Assembly: GCA_003702525.1 (NCBI GenBank)
Contig: REGJ01000003.1
Coordinates: 1 to 64,000 of the forward strand
Direction of reading: 5' to 3'
From: Candidatus Nitrosopumilus sp.
GTDB lineage: Archaea; Thermoproteota; Nitrososphaeria; Nitrososphaerales; Nitrosopumilaceae
DNA length: 64,000 nucleotides
Shown: positions 47,350-56,376 of the stretch, one piece after another
How positions within the stretch are numbered: position 1 is the first letter of the stretch
Layout of the letters: each line of letters begins with the position of its first letter
Notes under the pieces: generated by a model
What the model saw: the letters and a program-made list of their open reading frames with translations, nothing else
What the model was told of the DNA's origin: nothing
Database searches by the model: none
Made by a program: the position numbers and the translations under genes

Positions 47350-47871
47350 ATGAGATGTTTCATGACAAAAACCTCTGAAGAAATGAAAAATCTTGTTGAA
47401 GAATTCATTAAAGTAACTAACATCAATTACGAAGACCAAACAGACAAAGTAAGAGAGAAGAGCAACCTAATTGAATGGCAATTTCGAGTTGGGACTAATG
47501 TCATTGTAAGTAAAAATGCAAACAGAACAGATAGAATTCATTTGAATGTAAATATGCGATTTCCTCCAGATGATTCAAAATTGTTAGTAATGAAAAATCC
47601 ATCATTTTCAAAAGCAGTTATGGACATTAGTGAGATTTGTACAATTTGTAATGTTGGACATCAATGGGTAAAAGACAAAGAAGACATTGTAGGCCTGGCA
47701 ATATTTTCACATGTAGATGAACAAGTTTTAGACAGAATCTCATTTCATAATACTTGGGATAATGTAGCAAGAGTAACTGCACATATTCAAAAAATTCTTC
47801 GCTCAAACTTTAGTGGTTTTTCAGGACAAGCAAATTCTGATGAGACTACTGAAAAATCCATGTATGGATAA
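47350..47871 (+). CDS. Hypothetical conserved protein, 173 aa
   Basis: Alpha/beta protein with IEWQFRVGTNVIVSKNANRT and a CTIC cysteine pair. A second ATG at 47362 is an alternative start. It may belong to a DUF2299-like archaeal family, but I am not certain. Its end faces argS across 112 bases. Confidence 0.65.
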   Translation: MRCFMTKTSEEMKNLVEEFIKVTNINYEDQTDKVREKSNLIEWQFRVGTNVIVSKNANRTDRIHLNVNMRFPPDDSKLLVMKNPSFSKAVMDISEICTICNVGHQWVKDKEDIVGLAIFSHVDEQVLDRISFHNTWDNVARVTAHIQKILRSNFSGFSGQANSDETTEKSMYG

Positions 47872-47920
47872 TATAGTGAAAAGTAAGGTTTATTGACTTA
47901 GAATTACCTAATTTTCTTAA

Positions 47921-47983
47921 TTGGTTTGCACGCCAACAACCCAGTGAGACAGCCAGCATTCGTGCAGTGCACTCACTGGGACA
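47921..47983. repeat. GC-rich double hairpin between convergent genes, possible small RNA or terminator
   Basis: TTGG/CCAA (47921-47936) is followed by a perfect 9-bp stem CCCAGTGAG (47940-47948)/CTCACTGGG (47972-47980), with an inner GCA-TTCG-TGC hairpin. The 3' side ends in ACA, as in archaeal H/ACA guides, but the upper stem is too short for a standard one. Unusually GC-rich for this genome. A bidirectional terminator is the alternative. Confidence 0.45.
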
Positions 47984-49870
47984 TTACATCTTATCAGGAG
48001 CAGTTATTCCCAAAAGATTCAGTGCTTTTTCAATAGTAATTTTGAATGAATGAACCAAGCATAAACGAGAGTTTTCTAGTTGTTCATCACCTAAATCAAG
48101 AACCTTTGATTTTTCATAAAATGAGTTAAAGGCTACAGCCAAATCATGACAATATCTAGAAATTACTTTTGGAGACAAATTGTTTGCAGCGTCACGAACT
48201 TGTAAATTGAAAAGACCAATTGTCTTTACCAAGTCAATTTCAGAGGGCTCTTTTAGCAAAGAGAAATCAACATCAATAGAAGGGGTCATTCCAGATTTCT
48301 CTAAAATTCTAGATGCACGGGCATGAGTGTATTGTATGTAAGGAGCAGTGTCACCTTCCAAGCTGAGGGATTTTGTTAAATCAAATGCAATTATTTTGTC
48401 CAAGTCTTGTTTGATCATCTCATAACGTAATGTTGCAACAGATACAGAGTGAGCAATTTTTTCAATTTCTGAATCACCCATCTCAGGATGTCTTTTCTTA
48501 GTTTCTTCAGTTGTTTTCTGTTTTAGTAAATCATAAACAGAATCAGCATTGACATACAGTCCTTTTCTGCCAGACATTTGAGCTTGTTTACCGTCAGTTT
48601 CCAACCCAAGAACTTTTGCGGTTTCAGAACTTAGGGTAACTGATTCATATCCTAAATGAACATATGCATCAGGAACTGACTTGAATTTTCCCATCAATGA
48701 AGTGATGATTTTTTGTAATCTTGCTTGTCGAGAATCAATTACAGTAATTACTTTGTCACCTGAAAAGTTTTGAGATTCAGAACTAGAATCATTTAGAGTT
48801 GTTTGCCACAAAACACGAGCATTGGGTTGTTCTTTTTCATATTTTTCATAATGGAATGGATCATCAAGTAATCCTAGTTTCCAGGCGGCATACGGGATAT
48901 CCTTTGCAATGTATGTAGCAGTACCATTACTTCTGACAATTACTTTATCCTCTTCTTTTCCGTCACCACGAATAACCCAACATCCAGCATTTTTTCCATC
49001 ATTTTCAAATTCTACAAGATTCATTTCTTTGAGTTTCTCAAATATCCCATCCCACAGACCTGAACGGATTATCTGAGATTCAAAATTTAGGCAATCATAA
49101 GAAACTGCTAGATTCCAACACGTTTCAAGTTGATTTGACAGTACACGACGAGTGATTTTATCGGCAAATTGTGCAGTTTCAGAAGTACCGTCTTCTAATT
49201 CTTTGAGGACATTTTTTCTAATTTCTTCAAGACTAGAGTCTTGTTCATATTTCTCAGTGGTTTTCACATAGACATCATCACCACAATAATGATCAAATTT
49301 CTTTCCTTGAGGAGGTTCTATTTCATATCCAAAGTGTTTGAATCCAACAATAATGTCTGCAACTTGAAGACCAGAGTCATCAACATAGTTTAAGACATTA
49401 ACTTTGTAGTTTGCTTTTAGTAAAATTCTAGATATAGTATCACCAATTATGATGTTACGTATATGACCAATGTGAAGAGCCTTGTTTGGGTTAACACTGG
49501 TATGCTCAACTACAATTGTAGAATTATTTCCAATATCTACATCTCCGAACTCAGGTAAATTAGATTCAGATAAAATTAATTGATTGAGTTTTGGCCAGTC
49601 AGCATAAAAATTCAGATATCCTGATTGATGTGATTCAGATTTTGAAACTAAAGTACTAGTACATTGAGAATACTTTTCAGACAACATTTCAGAGATTTCT
49701 TTAGGACTCTTCTTGAGTTGTTTTGCAAGTAGAAACGAAATGTTGGAACTAACATCACCAAATCCAGGTTTTGCAGGATCTACAGAAAATTTTACATCAT
49801 AAACAGAAAGATCATTTAGAATCTTGTTGAGATTGTTTTCAATTTCATCAAGTATAGATTTGAAAGTCAT
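47984..49870 (-). CDS. argS: Arginyl-tRNA synthetase
   Basis: 628 residues. Class I HIGH motif at 133-136 in NPNKALHIGHIRN, the KMSKS region replaced by MSGRKG near residue 420, and a C-terminal DALR anticodon-binding helical domain (TAPYIQYTHARASRI). The N-terminal Add1 domain is short. Charges tRNA-Arg. One base follows the phosphoglycolate phosphatase stop, so the two share an operon. Confidence 0.96.
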   Translation of the reverse strand: MTFKSILDEIENNLNKILNDLSVYDVKFSVDPAKPGFGDVSSNISFLLAKQLKKSPKEISEMLSEKYSQCTSTLVSKSESHQSGYLNFYADWPKLNQLILSESNLPEFGDVDIGNNSTIVVEHTSVNPNKALHIGHIRNIIIGDTISRILLKANYKVNVLNYVDDSGLQVADIIVGFKHFGYEIEPPQGKKFDHYCGDDVYVKTTEKYEQDSSLEEIRKNVLKELEDGTSETAQFADKITRRVLSNQLETCWNLAVSYDCLNFESQIIRSGLWDGIFEKLKEMNLVEFENDGKNAGCWVIRGDGKEEDKVIVRSNGTATYIAKDIPYAAWKLGLLDDPFHYEKYEKEQPNARVLWQTTLNDSSSESQNFSGDKVITVIDSRQARLQKIITSLMGKFKSVPDAYVHLGYESVTLSSETAKVLGLETDGKQAQMSGRKGLYVNADSVYDLLKQKTTEETKKRHPEMGDSEIEKIAHSVSVATLRYEMIKQDLDKIIAFDLTKSLSLEGDTAPYIQYTHARASRILEKSGMTPSIDVDFSLLKEPSEIDLVKTIGLFNLQVRDAANNLSPKVISRYCHDLAVAFNSFYEKSKVLDLGDEQLENSRLCLVHSFKITIEKALNLLGITAPDKM

Positions 49871-49871
49871 G

Positions 49872-50567
49872 TTATATCTCAGATAATTTAGGTGCTAATT
49901 TATCTAATGCTTCAAGTACACCATCACCTGCATGTGCAGATACAGTAATTGTAGCCTCAGATTTTACATCATCAGATGCATTACCTAATGCAACACTTGT
50001 TTTTGACACTTTGAATAACGGAACATCAGTTGCACTATCACCTATTGCAATAACATCATCTCTAGAGATCGAGAATCTTTTCATAATTTCAGTAAACCCA
50101 GTTCCTTTATCTATTCCTGGAGAGTTTATGTGAAAAGCATACTGACTATCAGACAATACAACATCAATGTTGTTCTCAGACAAAATTTTTCGTGCATGAT
50201 CTAGATCAAATGTTCTTTGAAGGACAACCTCAGTCATTCGAGGAAAAACATACTTTTCTTCTACATTTTCCATGTTTTTTTTCAAAATATCAAGAGCATT
50301 TTTGCACTCTTCAAGATTCCCCAATAAAATATGATCATTAGAGTCAAGAGTGATGCAACCACCATTTTCACCTACAGCAACTTTAGTCGTTCCACCAAAC
50401 ACTGAAAGTAAAAATCCCTCGACAGAAGATCGCCCAGTTACAAAAATTACATCATGACCCATGTTAACAAGACGTCGCAGCGATTCTAAAGCCTCAAGAT
50501 GGATTCTTCCTCCACCATTTTCAGTGATTGTTCCATCAATATCTACTGCAAAAGTTCTTTTTTTCAC
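49872..50567 (-). CDS. Phosphoglycolate phosphatase, archaeal HAD type
   Basis: 231 residues. HAD motif I with D9 and D11 (AVDIDGTIT), VTGRSS, and GDSATDVPLF near residue 180. Matches archaeal phosphoglycolate phosphatases (Cof/SPP-like). It removes 2-phosphoglycolate, a product of DNA repair and oxygenase chemistry. Glycolate could then be used by a GlcD-type enzyme (13246). Directly upstream of argS. Confidence 0.92.
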   Translation of the reverse strand: MKKRTFAVDIDGTITENGGGRIHLEALESLRRLVNMGHDVIFVTGRSSVEGFLLSVFGGTTKVAVGENGGCITLDSNDHILLGNLEECKNALDILKKNMENVEEKYVFPRMTEVVLQRTFDLDHARKILSENNIDVVLSDSQYAFHINSPGIDKGTGFTEIMKRFSISRDDVIAIGDSATDVPLFKVSKTSVALGNASDDVKSEATITVSAHAGDGVLEALDKLAPKLSEI

Positions 50568-50659
50568 ATCAGATGTTTTTTGTACTGAATAATATTTGCT
50601 ACGTATGAAACAAAAAACAAATGCGTATTGTTCATTAATGTAGTGATTTTACTCAAAAC

Positions 50660-50887
50660 ATGGCAAAAAAAGGAATAATTGCAGAGATTTTTAGCAAAGC
50701 AAAATTTGCAGATGAATCTCAATCATACAAAATTTTCTATAGAAATTTTGAAAGGATAGTTGAAACCACTTTGCCAGAGTTCTTGGTTCAGTCAGAAAAT
50801 TTGCAGACCATACCAATTAGTAGAATAAAGAAAATTAAAAAAAATAATACGGTTTTATTTGAAAAGAAATTAGCAAGGAGTGAATAG
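50660..50887 (+). CDS. Hypothetical basic protein, 75 aa
   Basis: Starts MAKKGIIAEIFSKAKFADES. A small basic alpha/beta protein with IPISRIKKIKKNNTVLFEKK near the end. Two bases before the DRG gene on the same strand, so likely cotranslated. Not recognised. Confidence 0.7.
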   Translation: MAKKGIIAEIFSKAKFADESQSYKIFYRNFERIVETTLPEFLVQSENLQTIPISRIKKIKKNNTVLFEKKLARSE

Positions 50888-50889
50888 TA

Positions 50890-51999
50890 TTGGGAATTCC
50901 TGAAAAAATTAAAGCCATTCAAGATGAAATGGCAAGAACACAGATTAACAAAGCTACAGAACACCATCTTGGATTACTAAAAGCAAAGATTGCAAAACTA
51001 AAACGAGAGCAAGAAGATACCGCTGCAAAAAAATCCGGAATGAAATCAGATGGATTTGATGTTAGAAGAACAGGAGATGCAACAGTGGTGTTTATTGGGT
51101 TGCCAAGTGTTGGAAAATCTACATTACTTAACAAATTAACTGGAGCAAAATCAGCAGTAGGAGCTTTCCAATTTACAACATTAACTGTTGTGCCAGGAAT
51201 GATGGAATATAGAGGAGCAAAAATTCAGGTTCTGGATTTACCAGGAATTATCAAAGGGGCATCCACAGGAAAAGGATTAGGAAAGAGAATCCTTTCAGTA
51301 GCAAGAACAGCGGATTTAGTATTGTTGGTTTTAGATGTATTCCAGCCATATCACGAAGATGTACTAGTTAACGAATTAGGGAATATTGGGATTAGGTTAA
51401 ACCAACTCCCCCCAAACATAACAATTGAAAAAGCAGCAATGGGAGGAATTGCAATTGCTCAACAAGTTAAACTTACAAAAATTACAGAAAAACACTTGAA
51501 GGATATTTTACATCTTTATGGAATTGTTAGTGCAAGAGTAGTAGTCAGGGAAGATGTTACATCAGAACAATTATCTGATCATATTGCAGGAAACATTAGT
51601 TATTCAAAAGCACTTACAGTTTTAAATAAAATTGATTTAGTGGATGAGAAATTCTTGAAAGATTTGAAAACAAAAATAAAATCAGACGTGATTGAAGTAT
51701 CTGCAAATTCAGATATCAATATAGAAACACTACAAGAAAAAATTTACGAGAAATTAAAATTCATCAGAATATACATGCGTCCAAAAGGTGGCGAGACAGA
51801 TTTCAAAGAGCCATTAATTGCAAGAGAAGGTGACACTGTTGAAGACATTTGTAACAAATTACATCGAAGAATGAGAAGAGAGTTTAGATACGGAATGGTT
51901 TGGGGAAAAAGTGTAAAGTTTGGAGGACAAAGAGTAGGTTTGAGTCATATTTTACAAGATGAAGATGTATTAACAATTATCAAAACACGTGGAACATAA
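50890..51999 (+). CDS. DRG-family (Obg-like) GTPase
   Basis: 369 residues from TTG. N-terminal helical region, P-loop GLPSVGKS (70-77), G3 DLPGI, G4 NKID, and a C-terminal TGS domain (about 290-369). Matches archaeal DRG proteins, homologues of eukaryotic DRG1/DRG2 that act on ribosomes. Partner DFRP is not identifiable, although the small basic protein in front could serve. Confidence 0.95.
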   Translation: MGIPEKIKAIQDEMARTQINKATEHHLGLLKAKIAKLKREQEDTAAKKSGMKSDGFDVRRTGDATVVFIGLPSVGKSTLLNKLTGAKSAVGAFQFTTLTVVPGMMEYRGAKIQVLDLPGIIKGASTGKGLGKRILSVARTADLVLLVLDVFQPYHEDVLVNELGNIGIRLNQLPPNITIEKAAMGGIAIAQQVKLTKITEKHLKDILHLYGIVSARVVVREDVTSEQLSDHIAGNISYSKALTVLNKIDLVDEKFLKDLKTKIKSDVIEVSANSDINIETLQEKIYEKLKFIRIYMRPKGGETDFKEPLIAREGDTVEDICNKLHRRMRREFRYGMVWGKSVKFGGQRVGLSHILQDEDVLTIIKTRGT

Positions 52000-52017
52000 T
52001 TTTAAAAAAAGTATGAT

Positions 52018-52194
52018 ATGGATCAAGAATTTGAACATCGTTGGTGCAAATTTTGCATAACAAAAACAAAACAAGAGTTAATTTTCTTACCAGAAATGGC
52101 AACATACAAGCGTAGAAGGAAATACAAATGCACAATTTGTGGAAAAACAAGTTGGCTGCAAGGCAGAAGACCATCAGCTGAGGGTGTTTATTGA
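52018..52194 (+). CDS. Zinc-ribbon microprotein, 58 aa
   Basis: MDQEFEHRWCKFCITKTKQE then KYKCTICGKTSWLQGRRP. Two C-x2-C pairs form a zinc ribbon with a basic linker (YKRRRKYK), suggesting nucleic-acid binding. It lies 18 bases after the DRG gene. Confidence 0.7.
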   Translation: MDQEFEHRWCKFCITKTKQELIFLPEMATYKRRRKYKCTICGKTSWLQGRRPSAEGVY

Positions 52195-52309
52195 AAATTT
52201 TACGATCAAAAATTATTTTTTGAAAAAAAATTACTTGAGAAATTGTAATCACTTTGTGTAAATTTCTTTAGTTTAACCACTGAAAAAGAATGAAAATGTC
52301 GTTCAAAAC

Positions 52310-52552
52310 ATGGCAGCTAAACGAAAAGCCACTCCAAAGAGAAAAGCAGCTCCAAAGAGAAAGGCAGCAAAAAGAAAGACTGCAGCTAAAAAAGCAGCTC
52401 CAAAGAGAAAGGCAGCAGCAAAACGCAAAGCCGCTCCAAAGAGAAAGGCAGCAAAAAGAAAGACTGCAGCTAAAAAAGCAGCTCCAAAGAGAAAGGCAGC
52501 AGCAAAACGCAAAGCCGCTCCAAAGAGAAAAGCAGCAAAAAGACGAAGATAA
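52310..52552 (+). CDS. Lys/Ala-rich repeat protein, histone H1-tail-like, 80 aa
   Basis: Only K, A, R, P and T after Met: begins MAAKRKATPKRKAAPKRKAA. It resembles the C-terminal tail of histone H1 or bacterial H1-like proteins. Nearly two exact copies of an 84-base (28-residue) unit occur at 52351-52518. It is strongly basic and probably binds DNA or another polyanion, without a folded domain. Confidence 0.8.
   Translation: MAAKRKATPKRKAAPKRKAAKRKTAAKKAAPKRKAAAKRKAAPKRKAAKRKTAAKKAAPKRKAAAKRKAAPKRKAAKRRR
52351..52518 (+). repeat. Tandem 84-base repeat inside the Lys/Ala gene
   Basis: Two copies of 84 bases (52351-52434 and 52435-52518), identical by eye, with a partial third copy. The coding frame is kept, and copies are still identical at synonymous sites, pointing to recent duplication or homogenisation. 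Confidence 0.85.
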
Positions 52553-52568
52553 ACTCGTCAAAAAATTA

Positions 52569-52605
52569 ACAATCGTCAGAAGGCGAATTGTTTTCCATTT
52601 TTCTA
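52569..52605 (+). terminator. Possible terminator hairpin after the Lys/Ala gene
   Basis: ACAATCG (52569-52575) pairs CGAATTGT (52584-52591) with one bulge, followed by T-rich sequence. Lies between convergent genes. Confidence 0.35.
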
Positions 52606-52690
52606 AAACCGATTAGTGGAAACTGCGTAAAAATATTTTCAATGAAAAAAAAATTGTAAGAAAAATATTTTGAAAAATTATTTTAGAAAG

Positions 52691-54343
52691 TTAGTAAAGA
52701 TAACTCATTAGTTTGATTTGTTCTTCTGTGCTAATGACATTTTTCTCAGTCAATATCTCCAACAATTCTTTGAACAATGCTTTTTGTTCAGAAGACATTC
52801 CACCTGCAGGACCTTTTTCTCCGGGTGGACCTGGTGGACCTCTTGGACCTGCAGGACCTAATGGACCTTGTTCACCGGGTGGACCAGCTTCGCCAATAGA
52901 ACCTATTGGACCTGTGGGACCACGTTCTCCTTGTGGACCTTGGATTCCTTGTGGACCTTGTGGACCTTTTTCTCCAGTTGGGCCTGTCATTCCACGTTCT
53001 CCTTGAGAGCCTTGTGGACCTTGTGGACCTTTGTCACCGGGTGGACCGATTGGACCTGTTTGTCCTTTTTCTCCCTGTTGACCTAGTGGACCTTTTTCTC
53101 CTTTCTCTCCTTGTGGACCTGGAACTCCAGTTAGACCTTTTGAGCCAGCTGGACCTTGTGGACCTTGTGGACCTTTTTCTCCAATAGGACCTTCAGTTCC
53201 TTTAGGACCTTTTTCTCCAATAGGACCTGGAGGACCGATTGGACCTTTGTCACCGGGTGGACCTGTTATACCTGTTAATCCTTTTTCTCCAATAGGACCT
53301 GGAGGACCGATTGGACCTTTGTCACCGGGTGGACCGATTGGACCTTTTTCTCCAATAGGACCTGGCGCTCCTTGAATTCCTTTTTCTCCTTGAACACCTG
53401 CTTGTCCTGTTGGACCTTTTTCTCCAGGAGTTCCAATTGGACCTGTTAATCCTTTGTCACCGGGTGGACCAGATGGACCTTTTTCTCCTTTCTCTCCAGG
53501 AGAACCTCTTAATCCAGTCAATCCTTTGTCACCGGGTGGACCTGTTGGACCTTTTTCTCCTTTCTCTCCAGTTGGACCTTTTAATCCAGTTGGGCCTTTG
53601 TCACCAATAGGACCTGTTGCACCTTTGTCACCTTTTTCTCCAACGGGACCAGGGATTCCCTTGTCGCCTTTGTCACCTTTATCTCCAGTAATTCCTTTAT
53701 CTCCAGTTAATCCTTTATCGCCAGTAATTCCTTTGTCTCCAGACGGACCTTTGTCACCAGTTGGGCCTTTGTTACCAGTTGGGCCTGTTGGACCTTCAGG
53801 ACCTTTGTCACCAGGGGGACCTACTTGTCCAGGAGGACCTTGTGGACCTTTGTCACCTTCAAGACCTTGTTGTCCAGGAGGACCTTTGTCACCAGGGACT
53901 CCTTGAGGACCGGCAGCACCAACAGTTGATTTTATTGAACGTTTTTGTTTTGGAGTTTCAGAAGTTGATTTTGTTTCAGTTGTAGTTTTTGATGATGTAG
54001 TTTTTGATGTGGGATTTGGTTTTGATAATGGAACATCAAATACAGAATGAAGTGATGAAAATAGATCAGTTACAACTATCCAAATTGTTTCCAATTCCAA
54101 TACAGATGATGGAAGGGGGTTTTCAAGAGAGCCAATTGTTTCAGAAAACACTCCATCTTTAACTCTAAGATGGAAATTTCCACGCCAAAGTGAAGTAAAT
54201 TGTTTAGATTTAATTTGTTCATCAGAAGGTCTGCTGCCAACGATTGCAATTTGGGCTTCATATACGCCTGATTGCTTGAATGGTGCCTGACCTTGGATTT
54301 CTAATTTAGATTGAGATGACACATTCGATTGTTTATACTTCAA
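52691..54343 (-). CDS. Collagen-like Gly-X-Y repeat protein, 550 aa
   Basis: TTG start at 54343; no ATG exists before an upstream stop, and a GTG at 54322 is an alternative. A globular N-terminal domain (about 1-115), a Ser/Thr/Lys linker (about 115-140), then about 120 Gly-X-Y triplets from [19 protein letters not shown] onward to near residue 512, then a helical tail ([15 protein letters not shown]). Frequent GPP, GDKG and GEKG triplets suit triple-helix formation without hydroxyproline. No signal peptide is visible. Trimerisation may be set by the tail. Possible roles: surface or intracellular scaffold. Confidence 0.9.
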   Translation of the reverse strand: MKYKQSNVSSQSKLEIQGQAPFKQSGVYEAQIAIVGSRPSDEQIKSKQFTSLWRGNFHLRVKDGVFSETIGSLENPLPSSVLELETIWIVVTDLFSSLHSVFDVPLSKPNPTSKTTSSKTTTETKSTSETPKQKRSIKSTVGAAGPQGVPGDKGPPGQQGLEGDKGPQGPPGQVGPPGDKGPEGPTGPTGNKGPTGDKGPSGDKGITGDKGLTGDKGITGDKGDKGDKGIPGPVGEKGDKGATGPIGDKGPTGLKGPTGEKGEKGPTGPPGDKGLTGLRGSPGEKGEKGPSGPPGDKGLTGPIGTPGEKGPTGQAGVQGEKGIQGAPGPIGEKGPIGPPGDKGPIGPPGPIGEKGLTGITGPPGDKGPIGPPGPIGEKGPKGTEGPIGEKGPQGPQGPAGSKGLTGVPGPQGEKGEKGPLGQQGEKGQTGPIGPPGDKGPQGPQGSQGERGMTGPTGEKGPQGPQGIQGPQGERGPTGPIGSIGEAGPPGEQGPLGPAGPRGPPGPPGEKGPAGGMSSEQKALFKELLEILTEKNVISTEEQIKLMSYLY

Positions 54344-54444
54344 GTATTTCTGTATTTAGATCGCATGATTAGGTTCTAAATTAAATTATTTTTTAGGCTC
54401 ACGGAGCGATAGTATTTATCTAGATTAAACTGTATTTTGGGCTA

Positions 54445-55569
54445 GTGAAGAAACCTTTCGGAAAAAAATCAGAGGAAAAAGAGGAAGAAGTACCTCAAGT
54501 AGAAAAAAAGTCTAATGAGACTGCGCTAGTAGATGTAGATTACAATCGTAAGAAATTATTCAAGAAAGGAGTTAATCTGATGGCAGATGAAAAACTTGAA
54601 GAGGCCATCACAGTTTTTGAGCAAGCACTAAGAATAGACCCAGACAATGTTGAAACATTATTGAAATTAGGATATGCAAGATTCCATCTTGATGATTACC
54701 ATGAAGCATTGAGAGTTTATGATAAAATTTTAGACATTGATGTTACAAATCCAGAAGCTTGGAATCTAAAAGGTTTAGTACATTATGAACAAAAAAATTA
54801 TTCCAAGGCTCTTGATTCAGTTGAAAAAGCAATTGAAACAGATCCAACATATGGTATGGCATGGTACAACAAAGCATGTTTCCTATCATTGTTGAATCAA
54901 GTTCCAGAATCATTAGAATCATTGAAACGTTCAATTGAAATTGATGTGAAGAATGCAAGAAAGTCAATCAGAGACAAAGATTTTGTTAATGTTAGAATTG
55001 AAGAAGGGTTCAAAAGAATTCAAGAAGTAGTGGTTTTAGAATCAGTCAGACAAGGTTATCATACAATTGGTTCAATTGTGTGGACAACATTTCTAGATAA
55101 AAAAGATGCAGAGGATGCATTAAGAAAATTAATGGAGAAAGGACTAATTATTCAAAACGAGAAGAGAGATGGTCTAAGCAGAATTCCAGTATATGATCTT
55201 GCTCCAAATGTTGCAGAAAAAATGGGCAAAGAAAAGAAAGGACTGTTTGGAATTACAAGAAAGAAATTACCAAAACCGGTAAAGAATCTAAAAGAGTTAA
55301 GTCAAGCAATTCAAGATGCTAAAGAAGCAATTGAAGAAGAGAATGCAGAAAAAGCAATTGAAATATTTGACGAGTTTGTAGATCCTAAAAAATCAGGAGA
55401 GCCAATGATTGAAAACTTCTTTGACGAACACAGAGAAATTAGATTATGGAAAATTAGATTAAAAGATAGAGGTAACGACTACTTTGCAGAAAACAAAGAA
55501 AAGATGTTAATCTTGTTTAACAACGTAGAAGTTACAATTACTAAAAAACTTAGAAACGAAATTTCTTAA
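54445..55569 (+). CDS. TPR protein with C-terminal winged-helix-like domain
   Basis: 374 residues, GTG start. A charged N-terminus (KKSEEKEEEVPQ), four TPR units (about 38-172), then a winged-helix-like region (RQGYHTIGSIVWTTFLDKKD), and a helical C-terminus. Likely a scaffold, perhaps regulating transcription. It diverges from the collagen-like gene. Confidence 0.85.
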   Translation: MKKPFGKKSEEKEEEVPQVEKKSNETALVDVDYNRKKLFKKGVNLMADEKLEEAITVFEQALRIDPDNVETLLKLGYARFHLDDYHEALRVYDKILDIDVTNPEAWNLKGLVHYEQKNYSKALDSVEKAIETDPTYGMAWYNKACFLSLLNQVPESLESLKRSIEIDVKNARKSIRDKDFVNVRIEEGFKRIQEVVVLESVRQGYHTIGSIVWTTFLDKKDAEDALRKLMEKGLIIQNEKRDGLSRIPVYDLAPNVAEKMGKEKKGLFGITRKKLPKPVKNLKELSQAIQDAKEAIEEENAEKAIEIFDEFVDPKKSGEPMIENFFDEHREIRLWKIRLKDRGNDYFAENKEKMLILFNNVEVTITKKLRNEIS

Positions 55570-56376
55570 TTACTCAGCAGAAAGATCCCAATAATTTGCA
55601 TCTTCTTGTTTTGCAGTAGGTTTTTGAAGATTTTTCCATTCTTTGAAAGAACGAACGTATAGTTTTGCATTTGGCAAGCCTGCAGTTTTTAGTGCATAGT
55701 ATGCCAATCCAGAAAGTGTACCTACACTTCCACAATAAGTTATGATTTCAGCATCTCCAGTAACACCACGATTATCAAGTAAGCGTTTCATGTCTTCTTT
55801 TGGACGTAAAATTTTGTCATTGGATGCAAGTGTTCTGTATGGAAGACTAATTGCACCAGGAATATGTTGTTCAAGGAAGTTCAATCTCTCCCTATTATCA
55901 ATTAGAACAACATCATCACGTTCTTTTGCAGATTCCAGGTAATCCGAAGTAGCCAAAATATCAGATTGTAACTTCACAGAGTGTTCTTTACTTTGAATAT
56001 CAGGTGTTTGAGAATCACTTTCCAAACCAAGGGATTTCCAGTTGCTGTAAGTAGTTTCAAGTAAACTTACATCTGAATGTCCAAGATATTCCAAAGTCCA
56101 TGCAACTCTAGAGGCTAATGCACCAAAGGTGTCATCATAAACTACAACACGAGTTTCATCATCAATTCCCATTGAGTTTACTAATTTTACAACACGTTCA
56201 GGACTATCATCAGACAAAAGATTTGCCAAAGGTAGATTTACTGCAGTAGAAATATGATCTTTTTTGTAATCATCTTCTCGTCTGACATCAATTACTCTAA
56301 CACTTTTGTCCCTTATTTCTGAACGTAAAGAGTCTACATCCGTTGTAATGTTACCAGATCCTGTCAAGCAGCACAC
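55570..56376 (-). CDS. Thiosulfate sulfurtransferase (tandem rhodanese)
   Basis: 268 residues. Two rhodanese domains: the N-terminal domain has Asp in place of the active Cys (VVVYDDTFGALAS), while the C-terminal domain keeps the loop CGSVGT with a catalytic Cys. Similar to SseA/mercaptopyruvate or thiosulfate sulfurtransferase. Its start lies inside the reductase gene (overlap 13 bases), so an operon is clear. Confidence 0.92.
   Translation of the reverse strand: MCCLTGSGNITTDVDSLRSEIRDKSVRVIDVRREDDYKKDHISTAVNLPLANLLSDDSPERVVKLVNSMGIDDETRVVVYDDTFGALASRVAWTLEYLGHSDVSLLETTYSNWKSLGLESDSQTPDIQSKEHSVKLQSDILATSDYLESAKERDDVVLIDNRERLNFLEQHIPGAISLPYRTLASNDKILRPKEDMKRLLDNRGVTGDAEIITYCGSVGTLSGLAYYALKTAGLPNAKLYVRSFKEWKNLQKPTAKQEDANYWDLSAE

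Noticed and set aside
52713..53906. Gly/Pro-rich reading frames on the plus strand opposite the collagen-like gene
   Set aside because: They mirror the repetitive GGN-CCN pattern of the real gene on the minus strand and lack independent starts or domain features.
52800..53920. Possible CRISPR array because of regular short repeats
   Set aside because: The nine-base periodicity and variation match Gly-X-Y codons; there are no constant-length repeats with unique spacers.
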